Positions 8,686 to 17,344 of a stretch of DNA of 64,000 nucleotides are shown here, in pieces. Each line of letters opens with the position of its first letter. The stretch's first letter is position 1. The position numbers and the translations under genes were made by a program. The DNA is taken from contig JAEYCM010000018.1 in the NCBI GenBank assembly GCA_023455425.1, positions 1 to 64,000 on the forward strand. The letters run 5' to 3'. This DNA is from Bacillota bacterium. Its GTDB lineage: Bacteria > Bacillota > Clostridia > Christensenellales > CAG-138. Under the pieces are notes generated by a model. That model did no database searches. It was not told where the DNA came from and saw only the letters and a list, made by a program, of their open reading frames with translations.

Positions 8686-9564
8686 ATGAAAGGAATTATT
8701 CTCGCCGGCGGGTCAGGGACGAGGCTGTATCCTTTGACATTGGTCACATCCAAACAATTGCTTCCGGTTTACGATAAACCGATGATCTTCTATCCGCTTT
8801 CCACACTGATGCTTGCAGGGATAAAGGATATCCTCATTATTTCCACGCCGTACGATCTGCCGAATTTTGAGCGTCTTCTCGGGGACGGTTCTTCGTTTGG
8901 CATCCATCTTTCGTATGCAGAGCAGCCTTCCCCGGATGGACTGGCCCAGGCGTTCCTCATTGGCGAAGAGTTCATTGCCGGCGACCGCTGCGCCATGGTG
9001 CTGGGGGATAATATTTTCTATGGCAGCGGGTTGACCAACCACCTCCGGGAGGCCGCAGCCCGTGAAGCGGGTGCTACGATATTCGGATATTATGTGGATG
9101 ATCCACAGCGTTTTGGGATTGTGGAGCTTGATAAGAACGGAAAAGCCATTTCTATTGAAGAAAAGCCTGCAAATCCGAAATCAAACTATTGCGTGACGGG
9201 GCTCTACTTTTATGACGCCACCGTATGTGACTTGGCAAAACAGGTGAGGCCTTCCGCGCGCGGAGAGTTGGAGATCACAGATCTTAACAGAATGTATATG
9301 GAACAAGGGCTGTTAAATGTGGTAACATTAGGACGAGGATATGCATGGCTTGATACTGGGACGGTGGATGCGTTGACCGAGGCGGCGGAATTTGTGAAGG
9401 TTCTTGAGCGGCGCCAGGGCATCAAAATCTCCGCAATTGAAGAAATTGCCTATCGCAACGGATGGATTACCCAGGGGCAGCTAATGGAGGCGGCCTCCCG
9501 CTATGGAAAATCTGCGTACGGCGCGCACCTGAGGGCGGTTTCAGAAGGAAAAATTATTTATTGA
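8686..9564 (+). CDS. rfbA: Glucose-1-phosphate thymidylyltransferase
   Basis: First enzyme of dTDP-L-rhamnose synthesis: dTTP plus glucose-1-phosphate gives dTDP-glucose and pyrophosphate. The N-terminal LAGGSGTRLYPLT is the nucleotidyltransferase signature, followed by QLLPVYDKPMIFYPL; the 292-residue length matches RmlA. I start at ATG 8686, because GGGAGGT lies 6 nt upstream and the protein then begins MKGIILAGG; an earlier in-frame start would add 13 unconserved residues. rfbC starts 8 bp downstream. Confidence 0.95.
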   Translation: MKGIILAGGSGTRLYPLTLVTSKQLLPVYDKPMIFYPLSTLMLAGIKDILIISTPYDLPNFERLLGDGSSFGIHLSYAEQPSPDGLAQAFLIGEEFIAGDRCAMVLGDNIFYGSGLTNHLREAAAREAGATIFGYYVDDPQRFGIVELDKNGKAISIEEKPANPKSNYCVTGLYFYDATVCDLAKQVRPSARGELEITDLNRMYMEQGLLNVVTLGRGYAWLDTGTVDALTEAAEFVKVLERRQGIKISAIEEIAYRNGWITQGQLMEAASRYGKSAYGAHLRAVSEGKIIY

Positions 9565-9572
9565 GGGAAAGC

Positions 9573-10130
9573 ATGAAGGCGATAAGGACGGATGTTCTGG
9601 ATGTCTATATTCTTGAGCCTAAAGTATTTGGAGATTATCGGGGATGGTTTATGGAAACCTGGTCCACTCGGAATATGGAAGAATGGGGCCTTCATTATCA
9701 TTTTGTGCAGGACAACCATTCTTTTTCCAAGCAAAAGGGAACACTGCGCGGGGTTCATTTTCAGAAAGGGGCTGCGGCACAGGCCAAGCTTGTCCGCTGC
9801 GGACGCGGTGCGGTGCTGGATGTTGCGGTGGATTTGCGAAAAGGCTCTCCTACCTATAAAAAATGGGTGGCGGTGGAGCTTAGCGCCGACAACAAACGTC
9901 AGTTGCTGATACCCAGGGGATTTGGGCATGCCTTTTTGACGTTGACTGACGATGTTGAGTTTCTGTACAAGGAAGATAATCTGTACTGCCATGAAGCAGA
10001 CCGGAACATACTCTGGAACGATCCGGAACTGAACATCGACTGGGGGATTACAAATCCCATCCTGTCCGAGAAGGACAGGAACGCGCCCTTGCTGCAGGAT
10101 TGCGACATCGACTTTGTATATGAGAGGTAG
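9573..10130 (+). CDS. rfbC: dTDP-4-dehydrorhamnose 3,5-epimerase
   Basis: Third step of dTDP-L-rhamnose synthesis, epimerising C3 and C5 of dTDP-4-keto-6-deoxyglucose. The cupin-fold protein of 185 residues shows GDYRGWFMETW, QDNHSFS, RGVHFQKG with the catalytic His, and the PRGFGHAFL strand. Start ATG 9573 follows GAGGGA; the upstream extension of the frame lies inside rfbA and is not conserved. rfbB begins 4 bp after the stop. Gene order rfbA-rfbC-rfbB is a common variant. Confidence 0.94.
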   Translation: MKAIRTDVLDVYILEPKVFGDYRGWFMETWSTRNMEEWGLHYHFVQDNHSFSKQKGTLRGVHFQKGAAAQAKLVRCGRGAVLDVAVDLRKGSPTYKKWVAVELSADNKRQLLIPRGFGHAFLTLTDDVEFLYKEDNLYCHEADRNILWNDPELNIDWGITNPILSEKDRNAPLLQDCDIDFVYER

Positions 10131-10134
10131 CGTT

Positions 10135-11151
10135 GTGAGGATCTTAGTGACCGGTGGGGCAGGATTTATTGGAAGCAATTTTGTCTACTATATACTGCAG
10201 CGGTATCCGGAGGATCAGGTCATCTGCCTGGACGCTTTGACTTATGCCGGAAACATGGAGACGCTCGCAAAAGCGATGCAGCGGACCAACTTCAAGTTTA
10301 TTCAAGGCGATATTGCGGACCGTGCATCGGTCTACACCCTGTTTGAGGCGGAGAAGCCGGATGTTGTGGTCAATTTTGCGGCGGAAAGCCATGTCGATCG
10401 CTCGATTTCCGATCCCGAGCTCTTTTTACGCACCAACGTGATCGGCACTAGCGTCCTGCTGGACGCATGCCGGAAGTATGGCATAGCGAGATTTCATCAG
10501 GTCTCTACCGACGAGGTATACGGCGATCTTCCCTTGGACAGGCCGGACCTGTTCTTTACGGAAGAAACGCCCATTCACGCCTCCAGCCCGTATTCCGCCT
10601 CTAAGGCCTCTGCGGATCTATTGGTTCAGGCATATGGGCGGACCTACAAGCTTCCGGTGACGGTATCTCGCTGCTCCAACAATTACGGCCCGTATCATTT
10701 TCCGGAAAAGCTGATTCCCCTGATGATTGTCAACGCCCTTAACGACCGTGAGCTTCCCGTTTACGGGAAAGGGGAAAACGTGCGGGACTGGCTTTATGTG
10801 GAGGACCATTGCGCGGCCATCGATCTGATCATCCGTAGCGGCCGGGCGGGAGAGGTCTATAACATTGGGGGGCACAACGAGCGCACGAACCTGGATGTGG
10901 TAAAGACCATACTCCGTGGGCTCAACAAGCCGGAAAGCCTGATCCGATTTGTGACCGACCGGCCCGGGCATGATATGCGTTACGCGATCGACCCAGCAAA
11001 AATCCACAATGAGCTTGGCTGGCTGCCTACAACGCCATTTGACACAGGGATCAGGAAAACGATACAATGGTATCTCGATAACCGCCCGTGGTGGGAGCAT
11101 ATTGTAAGCGGGGAGTATCGGGCGTATTATGAGAAGATGTATGGGAACTGA
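10135..11151 (+). CDS. rfbB: dTDP-glucose 4,6-dehydratase
   Basis: Second step of dTDP-L-rhamnose synthesis, forming the 4-keto-6-deoxy sugar with bound NAD. Extended SDR of 338 residues: Rossmann motif TGGAGFIGS at the start, the STDEVYGDL segment near residue 125 with catalytic Asp-Glu, and YSASKAS about residue 155 supplying the YxxxK pair. The GTG at 10135 is chosen because GAGAGG (overlapping the end of rfbC) sits 6-8 nt upstream. Identity and pathway placement are secure from the flanking rfbC and rfbA. Confidence 0.95.
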   Translation: MRILVTGGAGFIGSNFVYYILQRYPEDQVICLDALTYAGNMETLAKAMQRTNFKFIQGDIADRASVYTLFEAEKPDVVVNFAAESHVDRSISDPELFLRTNVIGTSVLLDACRKYGIARFHQVSTDEVYGDLPLDRPDLFFTEETPIHASSPYSASKASADLLVQAYGRTYKLPVTVSRCSNNYGPYHFPEKLIPLMIVNALNDRELPVYGKGENVRDWLYVEDHCAAIDLIIRSGRAGEVYNIGGHNERTNLDVVKTILRGLNKPESLIRFVTDRPGHDMRYAIDPAKIHNELGWLPTTPFDTGIRKTIQWYLDNRPWWEHIVSGEYRAYYEKMYGN

Positions 11152-11175
11152 TAAAATAACCGGTTGGAGCAGAGC

Positions 11176-11964
11176 ATGAAGTGGATATCGGACAGGCTGC
11201 AAGGCTTAAAACAATATAAAGATTTGCTATATCAGCTTGTGACAAGGGATATCAAGCTCAAGTACAGGCGCAGCTTTCTTGGGTATATTTGGAGCATATT
11301 GAATCCCTTATTGATCATGCTGGTCATGACGCTGGTATTTTCCTATATCTTTCGGTTCGATATTCCGAACTTCCCTGCATATCTGCTTACGGGTCAAGTT
11401 CTGTTTGCGTTTATGACGGAAGCTACCACGTCGGCGATTGGTTCCATTACGGGAAACGGTTCTTTGATTAAGAAAACTTATGTTCCCAAGTATATTTTTA
11501 CGCTATCCAAAGTAACAAGTTCATTGGTAAACCTCTTGTTTTCTATGGCTGCCTTAGCCATTGTAATGTTGATTACAGGTGTCAAATTGACATGGTATTT
11601 TCTGCTTGCTCCACTTGTAATATTGGAACTTTATATCTTTTGCATCGGATTGGGCATGTTTTTGGCCCAGGCTGCCGTTTTCTTTCGGGATATCCAATAT
11701 ATTTATGGGGTGGTCACAACAGCCTGGTCGTATCTTACACCAATTTTTTATCCCATCACTGTATTGCCGGAAAACATTCGCTACACAGTGCTGCATTTAA
11801 ATCCGATGTATTACTACATCGCACAGTTTCGAGATACCGTATTGTATGGGCAAATGCCGGGGCCATATTTAATGATTGGCGGGGCTGTAATTCCTCTTTT
11901 GATGTTGGGAATCGGCGCTTATTCATTCATGCGCAGCCAGGACAAATTCATTCTTTATATTTAG
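11176..11964 (+). CDS. wzm: Polysaccharide ABC exporter permease (Wzm type)
   Basis: Membrane subunit of an ABC-2 exporter that moves a completed lipid-linked glycan or teichoic-acid-like polymer across the membrane. Residues 10-40 carry the amphipathic LVTRDIKLKYRRSFLG segment typical of Wzm/TagG, then about six hydrophobic helices and the WSYLTPIFYPI motif near residue 180. Start ATG 11176 has GGAG 6 nt upstream; an in-frame TTG four codons earlier is less likely. The ATPase partner follows 7 bp later. The transporter sits inside the rhamnose gene set, so a rhamnose-containing glycan is the expected cargo. Confidence 0.9.
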   Translation: MKWISDRLQGLKQYKDLLYQLVTRDIKLKYRRSFLGYIWSILNPLLIMLVMTLVFSYIFRFDIPNFPAYLLTGQVLFAFMTEATTSAIGSITGNGSLIKKTYVPKYIFTLSKVTSSLVNLLFSMAALAIVMLITGVKLTWYFLLAPLVILELYIFCIGLGMFLAQAAVFFRDIQYIYGVVTTAWSYLTPIFYPITVLPENIRYTVLHLNPMYYYIAQFRDTVLYGQMPGPYLMIGGAVIPLLMLGIGAYSFMRSQDKFILYI

Positions 11965-11971
11965 AGGCAAT

Positions 11972-12739
11972 ATGGGGCAGACAGAGACAAAACAAGAGTA
12001 TATCATCAATGTCAACGACGCATTCGTTCGCTTTAACTTGTCTTCGGAGCGCGTAGACAGCATAAAAGAGTATTTTATAAAGCTTATGAAGCATCAGTTG
12101 ATGTTTCAGGAGTTTTTTGCATTACAGCATATCGATTTACATATCAGGGCGGGGGAAGCATGGGGAATTGTTGGTTCCAACGGCTCCGGCAAGTCCACTC
12201 TGTTGAAGTTGATATGTGGAATACTGAAGCCATATACTGGATCGGTATCCGTAAATGGAACGGTGGCGCCCTTGATTGAACTGGGTGCGGGTTTTGATTC
12301 TGAACTGACTGCCCGTGAAAACATATTTCTCAACGGAGCGGTGCTTGGCCATTCTAAACAATTCATGAAGGCCCACTTTGATCAAATTGTAGATTTTGCG
12401 GAACTCGGTCAATTTATTGATGTGCCGATTAAAAATTACTCCTCGGGCATGGCAGCACGGCTTGGCTTTTCCATTGCCACTATTGTACGGCCAGAGATAT
12501 TGATTGTGGATGAGATACTTGCTGTAGGGGACTATGCGTTTCAGCAGAAGTGTGAGAAACGCATGAAGGAAATGCTTGCGAACAACACGACACTATTATA
12601 TGTTTCTCACTCCACTGAATCTGTGAAAGAATTGTGCACCCATGCGTTGTGGCTGAAGAATGGGAAAACAGAGATGGTGGGAAAGGCGGAGCATGTATGC
12701 GCTGCCTATATTTCGGCTATGAATCAACTTGTAAATTAG
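11972..12739 (+). CDS. wzt: Polysaccharide ABC exporter ATPase (Wzt type, short)
   Basis: ATP-binding subunit for the Wzm-like permease. Walker A GSNGSGKST about residue 70, signature YSSGM about residue 153, Walker B ILIVDE about residue 175 and the H-loop SHS follow in order. The N-terminal segment before Walker A (residues 1-50) resembles TagH/Wzt. At 255 residues it ends with the nucleotide-binding domain and lacks the C-terminal carbohydrate-binding domain of some Wzt proteins, so export probably does not depend on recognising a modified chain end. Confidence 0.91.
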   Translation: MGQTETKQEYIINVNDAFVRFNLSSERVDSIKEYFIKLMKHQLMFQEFFALQHIDLHIRAGEAWGIVGSNGSGKSTLLKLICGILKPYTGSVSVNGTVAPLIELGAGFDSELTARENIFLNGAVLGHSKQFMKAHFDQIVDFAELGQFIDVPIKNYSSGMAARLGFSIATIVRPEILIVDEILAVGDYAFQQKCEKRMKEMLANNTTLLYVSHSTESVKELCTHALWLKNGKTEMVGKAEHVCAAYISAMNQLVN

Positions 12740-12764
12740 CATAGTTAAGTAATGAGGACTGAGC

Positions 12765-13616
12765 ATGAAAGTATTGGTTACGGGAGTCAGCGGCCAGTTA
12801 GGGTATGCTGTAAGTAAGGCGCTATTGGAGCATAAGATAGCGACCTTAGGAGTCGATATTGGTGATTTTGATATCAGAAATAAAACCGAAACAGAACGTG
12901 CTATTATGCAATATAGGCCGACGGCTATCATTCATTGCGCTGCCTATACTGCAGTAGATAACGCTGAAGAGGATCGGAATAAATGCTATGAAATTAACGT
13001 TACCGGAACTGCTAATGTCGCAAGTGTATGCAAAATGATCGGTGCAAAGATGATGTACATTAGCTCCGATTATGTCTTTTCAGGATATGGAAACAGTGAG
13101 CCCCATCAGGTTGGAGATAAGACAAATCCAGTTAATTGGTATGGGGAAACTAAACTGGAAGGGGAAAAAAACATTCAGATTCAACTTAAAGAATTTTTCA
13201 TTGTTCGCAGCTCCTGGGCTTTCGGAAAGAACGGAAGTAACTTTGTTTTAAAAATGCTTGAATTAGGGAAGCAGCGAGACGAAGTCTCTGTTGTTTGTGA
13301 CCAAATTGGCTCTCCGACATATACGGAAGATTTAGCGGAATTGCTTTGCAATATGATCCAGACGGAAAAATACGGTATATATCATGCTACAAATGAAGGG
13401 TTTTGTTCTTGGGCAGATTTAGCAAAGGAGGTATTCCGATTAGCAGGGTACTCCACTGCAGTCAAACCTGTTTTGAGTTTGGAATATCAGGCAAAGGCGA
13501 AGCGCCCCTTGAATTCCAGACTTTCGAAAGAAAAGCTGGATGAAATGGGCTTTCATCGCCTTCCTTTATGGCAGGACGGACTACATAGATATTTGCATAA
13601 TATAGGCATTATCTAA
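12765..13616 (+). CDS. rfbD: dTDP-4-dehydrorhamnose reductase
   Basis: Last step of dTDP-L-rhamnose synthesis, reducing the 4-keto group with NAD(P)H. The 283-residue SDR has TGVSGQLG near the start, CAAYTAVDNAEED about residue 65, SSDYVFSG about residue 98 and WYGETKLEGE with the YxxxK pair about residue 125. It is split from rfbA/C/B by the exporter genes and is visibly AT-richer than them, which suggests the cluster was assembled from pieces of different origin. With it the dTDP-rhamnose pathway is complete. Confidence 0.94.
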   Translation: MKVLVTGVSGQLGYAVSKALLEHKIATLGVDIGDFDIRNKTETERAIMQYRPTAIIHCAAYTAVDNAEEDRNKCYEINVTGTANVASVCKMIGAKMMYISSDYVFSGYGNSEPHQVGDKTNPVNWYGETKLEGEKNIQIQLKEFFIVRSSWAFGKNGSNFVLKMLELGKQRDEVSVVCDQIGSPTYTEDLAELLCNMIQTEKYGIYHATNEGFCSWADLAKEVFRLAGYSTAVKPVLSLEYQAKAKRPLNSRLSKEKLDEMGFHRLPLWQDGLHRYLHNIGII

Positions 13617-13644
13617 GTACAGGATAATATAAAGGATGGTATCT

Positions 13645-14478
13645 ATGAAGAAAATTCTTGTAACTGGTGCGGGAGGATACATTGGCAGGCATGTAGTAAC
13701 AAGCTTGTTGGAAATGGGAGCTGAGGTGTTAGCTTGTGACTTTCGACTCGATGGTGTGGACAACCGTGCAATAAAGTTGCAAAAAGATATCTTTTTAAAT
13801 GATCATGATATTTATAACACCTTAGGGAAGCCGGATGCATGCTTGCATATGGCATGGAAAGATGGATTTGTCCATAATTCCGACGCCCATATGGAACAGC
13901 TTTCCAATCATTATCGGTTCATTTATAACATGATTGAAGGTGGATTGCAGCAAATTGCCGTTATGGGAACGATGCATGAAATTGGATATTATGAAGGCGC
14001 GATTGATGAAAATACACCGAGCAATCCAATTTCGATGTACGGTATCGCAAAAGACGCTTTACGAAGGAGCACATGCCTTTTATCAAAAAGTAAACCGATT
14101 ATATGGCAATGGCTCAGAGCGTTTTATATTTATGGCGACGATAAAAAGAACAATTCGATCTTCGCTAAAATTGTTTTGGCGGAAGAGCGAGGAGATAAAA
14201 CATTTCCCTTTACCACGGGAAAAAACATGTATGATTTTATTCATGTTCATGACTTAGCGCGTATGCTTGCTGCTTGTGTCATGCAGGATGAAGTAACGGG
14301 AATTATCAATTGCTGTACCGGAAAACCGGTCAGCCTTGCAGAGCAGGTTGAAAAATTCATACGGGACCATGGATTCAAAATCAAACTGGAGTACGGGGCG
14401 TTCCCGGATCGGTCATATGATTCGCCAGCAATTTGGGGGAATAGTACAAAAATTCAGGAGATAATATGGAAAGGTTAA
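13645..14478 (+). CDS. NAD-dependent epimerase/dehydratase (extended SDR), unassigned substrate
   Basis: Nucleotide-sugar modifying enzyme of the extended SDR family; 277 residues. Rossmann motif TGAGGYIGRH begins at residue 7, and MYGIAKDALRR about residue 135 holds the YxxxK pair. AAAGGA 8 nt before ATG 13645 selects this start over the ATG at 13636, which overlaps the SD. Its place after rfbD suggests it makes or reduces a further 6-deoxy or keto sugar for the same glycan. It is not recognisably HldD, so it should not be assumed to epimerise ADP-heptose. Confidence 0.75.
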   Translation: MKKILVTGAGGYIGRHVVTSLLEMGAEVLACDFRLDGVDNRAIKLQKDIFLNDHDIYNTLGKPDACLHMAWKDGFVHNSDAHMEQLSNHYRFIYNMIEGGLQQIAVMGTMHEIGYYEGAIDENTPSNPISMYGIAKDALRRSTCLLSKSKPIIWQWLRAFYIYGDDKKNNSIFAKIVLAEERGDKTFPFTTGKNMYDFIHVHDLARMLAACVMQDEVTGIINCCTGKPVSLAEQVEKFIRDHGFKIKLEYGAFPDRSYDSPAIWGNSTKIQEIIWKG

Positions 14479-14542
14479 ACCTATGTAAATGGGCATCGAT
14501 TCGACAGATATCAAGATATAGTGGATTTAATACGGAATATGG

Positions 14543-14674
14543 ATGCAATACAGATTTGTAATCAATGGTCGTGAAGCATCCGACATAGTGCAAAGGATAT
14601 ATAGCTTTAATCGGGAACCTGCGATTATGTTGCTGCTGCTCGTAGGTGCAGTCATTGCTGAATTGAGGGAGTAA
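14543..14674 (+). CDS. Possible 43-residue membrane-tail peptide
   Basis: An open frame of 43 codons starts MQYRFVINGREASDIV, continues with a short amphipathic part and a hydrophobic stretch around IMLLLLVGAVIAEL, and stops 2 bp before the hldE start; its last codons supply the GAGGGAG SD of hldE. Composition is protein-like (charged N-terminus, single hydrophobic segment), but the SD is weak and I recognise no family. It could be a small membrane protein, the tail of a degraded gene, or chance. Confidence 0.3.
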   Translation: MQYRFVINGREASDIVQRIYSFNREPAIMLLLLVGAVIAELRE

Positions 14675-14676
14675 AA

Positions 14677-16113
14677 TTGAGAAATTTAGAAGATTTCAGA
14701 AAGCAGTCGGTACTCGTCGTCGGCGATATGATGGTTGACAAATATATTATGGGAAGTGTGGAGCGTATTTCTCCTGAAGCTCCTGTACCAGTTCTGCGCC
14801 AAAATGAAGTCAGGCGTAAACTCGGCGGTACGGGTAACGTAATTATCAATACAACAAGTTTAGGTGCGAAAGTCCGTGCGATAGGACGTATCGGTAATGA
14901 CGATGAGGGGGCATTCTTTCGAAAAACATTAAGAGAATTTGGCGTTGATGACCGTTATATATTTTCCGATGGCAACACAATCGTAAAAACCCGTGTGTCA
15001 GCGTCTAACCAGCAGTTTATAAGGATAGACGAGGAAACGATTGCCCCGCCTTCTAAAGAAATAGTAAGCGAAATAATCGTTGCGCTTGAGAAAATTCTAC
15101 AAAATATAACTGTTGTTGTTATATCCGATTACGCAAAGGGATTCGTTACGGAGGAATTATCTCAAGCTATTATAAAAACCGCTAAAATGCGGAGTATTCC
15201 CGTTCTTGTTGATCCTAAGGGCAAATCGGCCGCAAAATACAGGGGAGCAACTGCGCTTACCCCCAACAGCAAGGAATTTTTGGATTTAACGGGGATGTCG
15301 TCTATGCCTGAGGAAAGCGGCATAAAAATCGAAGCACTGCGCTTGTGCGATGAGAATGATTTCGATTACTTAATATTTACACGCTCAGAAAAGGGTATTT
15401 CAACAGTCAATCGCGCTAACAATACGAAGAACGACTACCCTGCTGTCGTCCAAGAAGTAATCGATGTCACAGGTGCAGGCGATACTGTAGTTTCTGCGGT
15501 TGCTCTTGCGATAGGAGCGGGTTTCAGGTTGGATGAGTGTGTGAAAATCGCAAATATGGCGGCGTCGATCGTTATTTCAAAGTTTGGCGCAGCGCAGACA
15601 ACGATTGAGGAATTAAGTGCCGCCTTGTTTCCTCAGCCTAAGATGTTCCTTGATTTTAATGCAACGATTGCGCAAATTAGCGAGCTAAAAAATCAAGGAA
15701 AACGAATCGTTTTCACCAATGGTTGTTTCGACCTTGTTCATGCCGGCCATATAAGCAGTTTCAGGCAGGCGCGGAGTTTTGGAGATGTCTTAGTTATCGG
15801 GTTAAATTCCGATGAATCCATTCGCCGCATAAAGGGAAATATGCGCCCGATAGTCGATTTGAAAAACCGTATTGCGCTTTTATCCGCACTTGACTGTGTG
15901 GATTTTGTAATCCCGTTTGACGACGACACGCCGCAAACCCTGATTGAGCAAGTCAAGCCTGATGTACTCGTCAAGGGCAAAGACTGGAAGGGCAGAGAAA
16001 TAGCGGGCGGAGAATTTGTACGCTCCTATGGCGGCAGAGTCGAGCTTATTGAATTGGAACAAGGATTGTCCACATCCAACATTATTGATAAAATAAAGCG
16101 GGCAACGGAGTGA
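14677..16113 (+). CDS. hldE: Bifunctional heptose-7-phosphate kinase / heptose-1-phosphate adenylyltransferase
   Basis: Two steps toward ADP-D-glycero-beta-D-manno-heptose. Residues 1 to about 315 are a PfkB-type sugar kinase (LGGTGNVIINTTSLGA about residue 50, DVTGAGDT about residue 263). Residues about 340-478 are a nucleotidyltransferase with FTNGCFDLVHAGH about residue 346 holding the HxGH motif. The length of 478 matches Escherichia coli HldE. The start is TTG 14677 with GAGGGAG 5 nt upstream. With gmhA and gmhB downstream this supplies an activated heptose, presumably for the GT9 enzyme encoded next. No hldD epimerase is evident, so the D,D-heptose form may be used directly. Confidence 0.93.
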   Translation: MRNLEDFRKQSVLVVGDMMVDKYIMGSVERISPEAPVPVLRQNEVRRKLGGTGNVIINTTSLGAKVRAIGRIGNDDEGAFFRKTLREFGVDDRYIFSDGNTIVKTRVSASNQQFIRIDEETIAPPSKEIVSEIIVALEKILQNITVVVISDYAKGFVTEELSQAIIKTAKMRSIPVLVDPKGKSAAKYRGATALTPNSKEFLDLTGMSSMPEESGIKIEALRLCDENDFDYLIFTRSEKGISTVNRANNTKNDYPAVVQEVIDVTGAGDTVVSAVALAIGAGFRLDECVKIANMAASIVISKFGAAQTTIEELSAALFPQPKMFLDFNATIAQISELKNQGKRIVFTNGCFDLVHAGHISSFRQARSFGDVLVIGLNSDESIRRIKGNMRPIVDLKNRIALLSALDCVDFVIPFDDDTPQTLIEQVKPDVLVKGKDWKGREIAGGEFVRSYGGRVELIELEQGLSTSNIIDKIKRATE

Positions 16114-16114
16114 G

Positions 16115-17344
16115 GTGAGCGGATTGAAAGCGTTCATTAACAGACTCAAGGACTACCTGCATAGAAATCACAATGAATTGCGCTATTTCTGGAAATATGC
16201 GGTCGGCGCGAAGCTTCATTTTTGGAAGTACCGCAGCCGTAAGGTCATACTGTTTCGCCTTGACTTAATTGGCGACTGCACGATGTTTACAAGTGCAGCT
16301 CTCGCGCTTCGTGAGTTTTATAAAGATCGCGAAATGACAATGGTGTGTTTGTCGGTTTCGCGTCCCATATATGAACGCTTAGGGGTATTTAATCGAATAA
16401 TCACCGTCAACTTCAAACCCGAAGCCATTAATTGGGACATTGTGGACGTCCTTATTGCCGAGATACAGGATGACACTTATGATATTCTTTTGCAGCCGCA
16501 GCTTTCAAAATTTCCGATAGCTGATATTATTGCCGCCGCCGTCAAATGCAATAAGCGCATCTCAATCGAGCCGATTACCCCGCACGGCAATAGCAGCCCT
16601 GTATGGATAAAAATGACTAATTTTTTGTATAATAGGTTTATCCCGTATCCTCGCGGTATCGTAAGCGAGTTTGATTATTACGGTGCATTTGTGCGTGGGA
16701 TTTGCGACCCAAATTACAGAACAACGATGCCGCAGTTGCCATACGGCGAACAACATCTCATTGAAGGGGATTATTATGTCCTCTATCCTGGAGGGTCGCT
16801 TATACAAAAGTTTTGGCCTTCAGACAGATTTGCCAAAGTCGCCGAACATATTTACGAGGAAACCGGGCTGACTGGCGTTATACTTGGTTCGAGAAATGAA
16901 CAATGGGTTTCAGCCGACCTGAAACGCAACCTGAATACAATCGTTGGACTGTCTGTTACTGATCTTACGGGGAGAACATCTGTATCAGATGTGATTGATA
17001 TTATCGGCAATGCGAAATTCGTGGTAACAAACGACACGAGCGGCGTACATATTGCGGCGGCGACAAACACGCCATCTGTCGTAAATGCAGGCGGCTGGCA
17101 TTTTAGGCGTTTTCTGCCGTATCACATAGAAGATATCAAGTCAAACGAGTATTTGCCGTTGGTTGCATATACGGAAATGCCGTGCTATTATTGCAATTGG
17201 AACTGGGATGTTATCGGCGAAAGAAACCCCGATTGCTTGGATCGTCTGAAAACAGGACAGCCATCCTCTTGTATTTCTGCGGTCACGGTTGAACAGATGA
17301 TTGAACTCGTTGACCAAATAATTGAAGAGGAGAAGCTACTATAA
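16115..17344 (+). CDS. Glycosyltransferase family 9 (heptosyltransferase-like)
   Basis: GT-B glycosyltransferase of family 9, which uses ADP-heptose in known members. The N-terminal domain begins after a 40-residue basic leader with KVILFRLDLIGDCTMF, matching the RxxxxGD start of heptosyltransferases; the C-terminal domain has VLYPGGSLIQKFWPSDRF about residue 222 and FVVTNDTSGVHIAAA about residue 300. GTG 16115 abuts hldE; TTG 16124 with GAGGTGA upstream is a possible alternative start. Lying between hldE and gmhA/gmhB, it is the natural user of the heptose donor. Four cysteines near residues 355-390 (including CYYC) are an unusual tail feature. Confidence 0.86.
   Translation: MSGLKAFINRLKDYLHRNHNELRYFWKYAVGAKLHFWKYRSRKVILFRLDLIGDCTMFTSAALALREFYKDREMTMVCLSVSRPIYERLGVFNRIITVNFKPEAINWDIVDVLIAEIQDDTYDILLQPQLSKFPIADIIAAAVKCNKRISIEPITPHGNSSPVWIKMTNFLYNRFIPYPRGIVSEFDYYGAFVRGICDPNYRTTMPQLPYGEQHLIEGDYYVLYPGGSLIQKFWPSDRFAKVAEHIYEETGLTGVILGSRNEQWVSADLKRNLNTIVGLSVTDLTGRTSVSDVIDIIGNAKFVVTNDTSGVHIAAATNTPSVVNAGGWHFRRFLPYHIEDIKSNEYLPLVAYTEMPCYYCNWNWDVIGERNPDCLDRLKTGQPSSCISAVTVEQMIELVDQIIEEEKLL

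Noticed and set aside
13645..14478. SDR gene considered as hldD (ADP-heptose epimerase)
   Set aside because: It shares only the general SDR motifs, and its position follows rfbD rather than the heptose genes.
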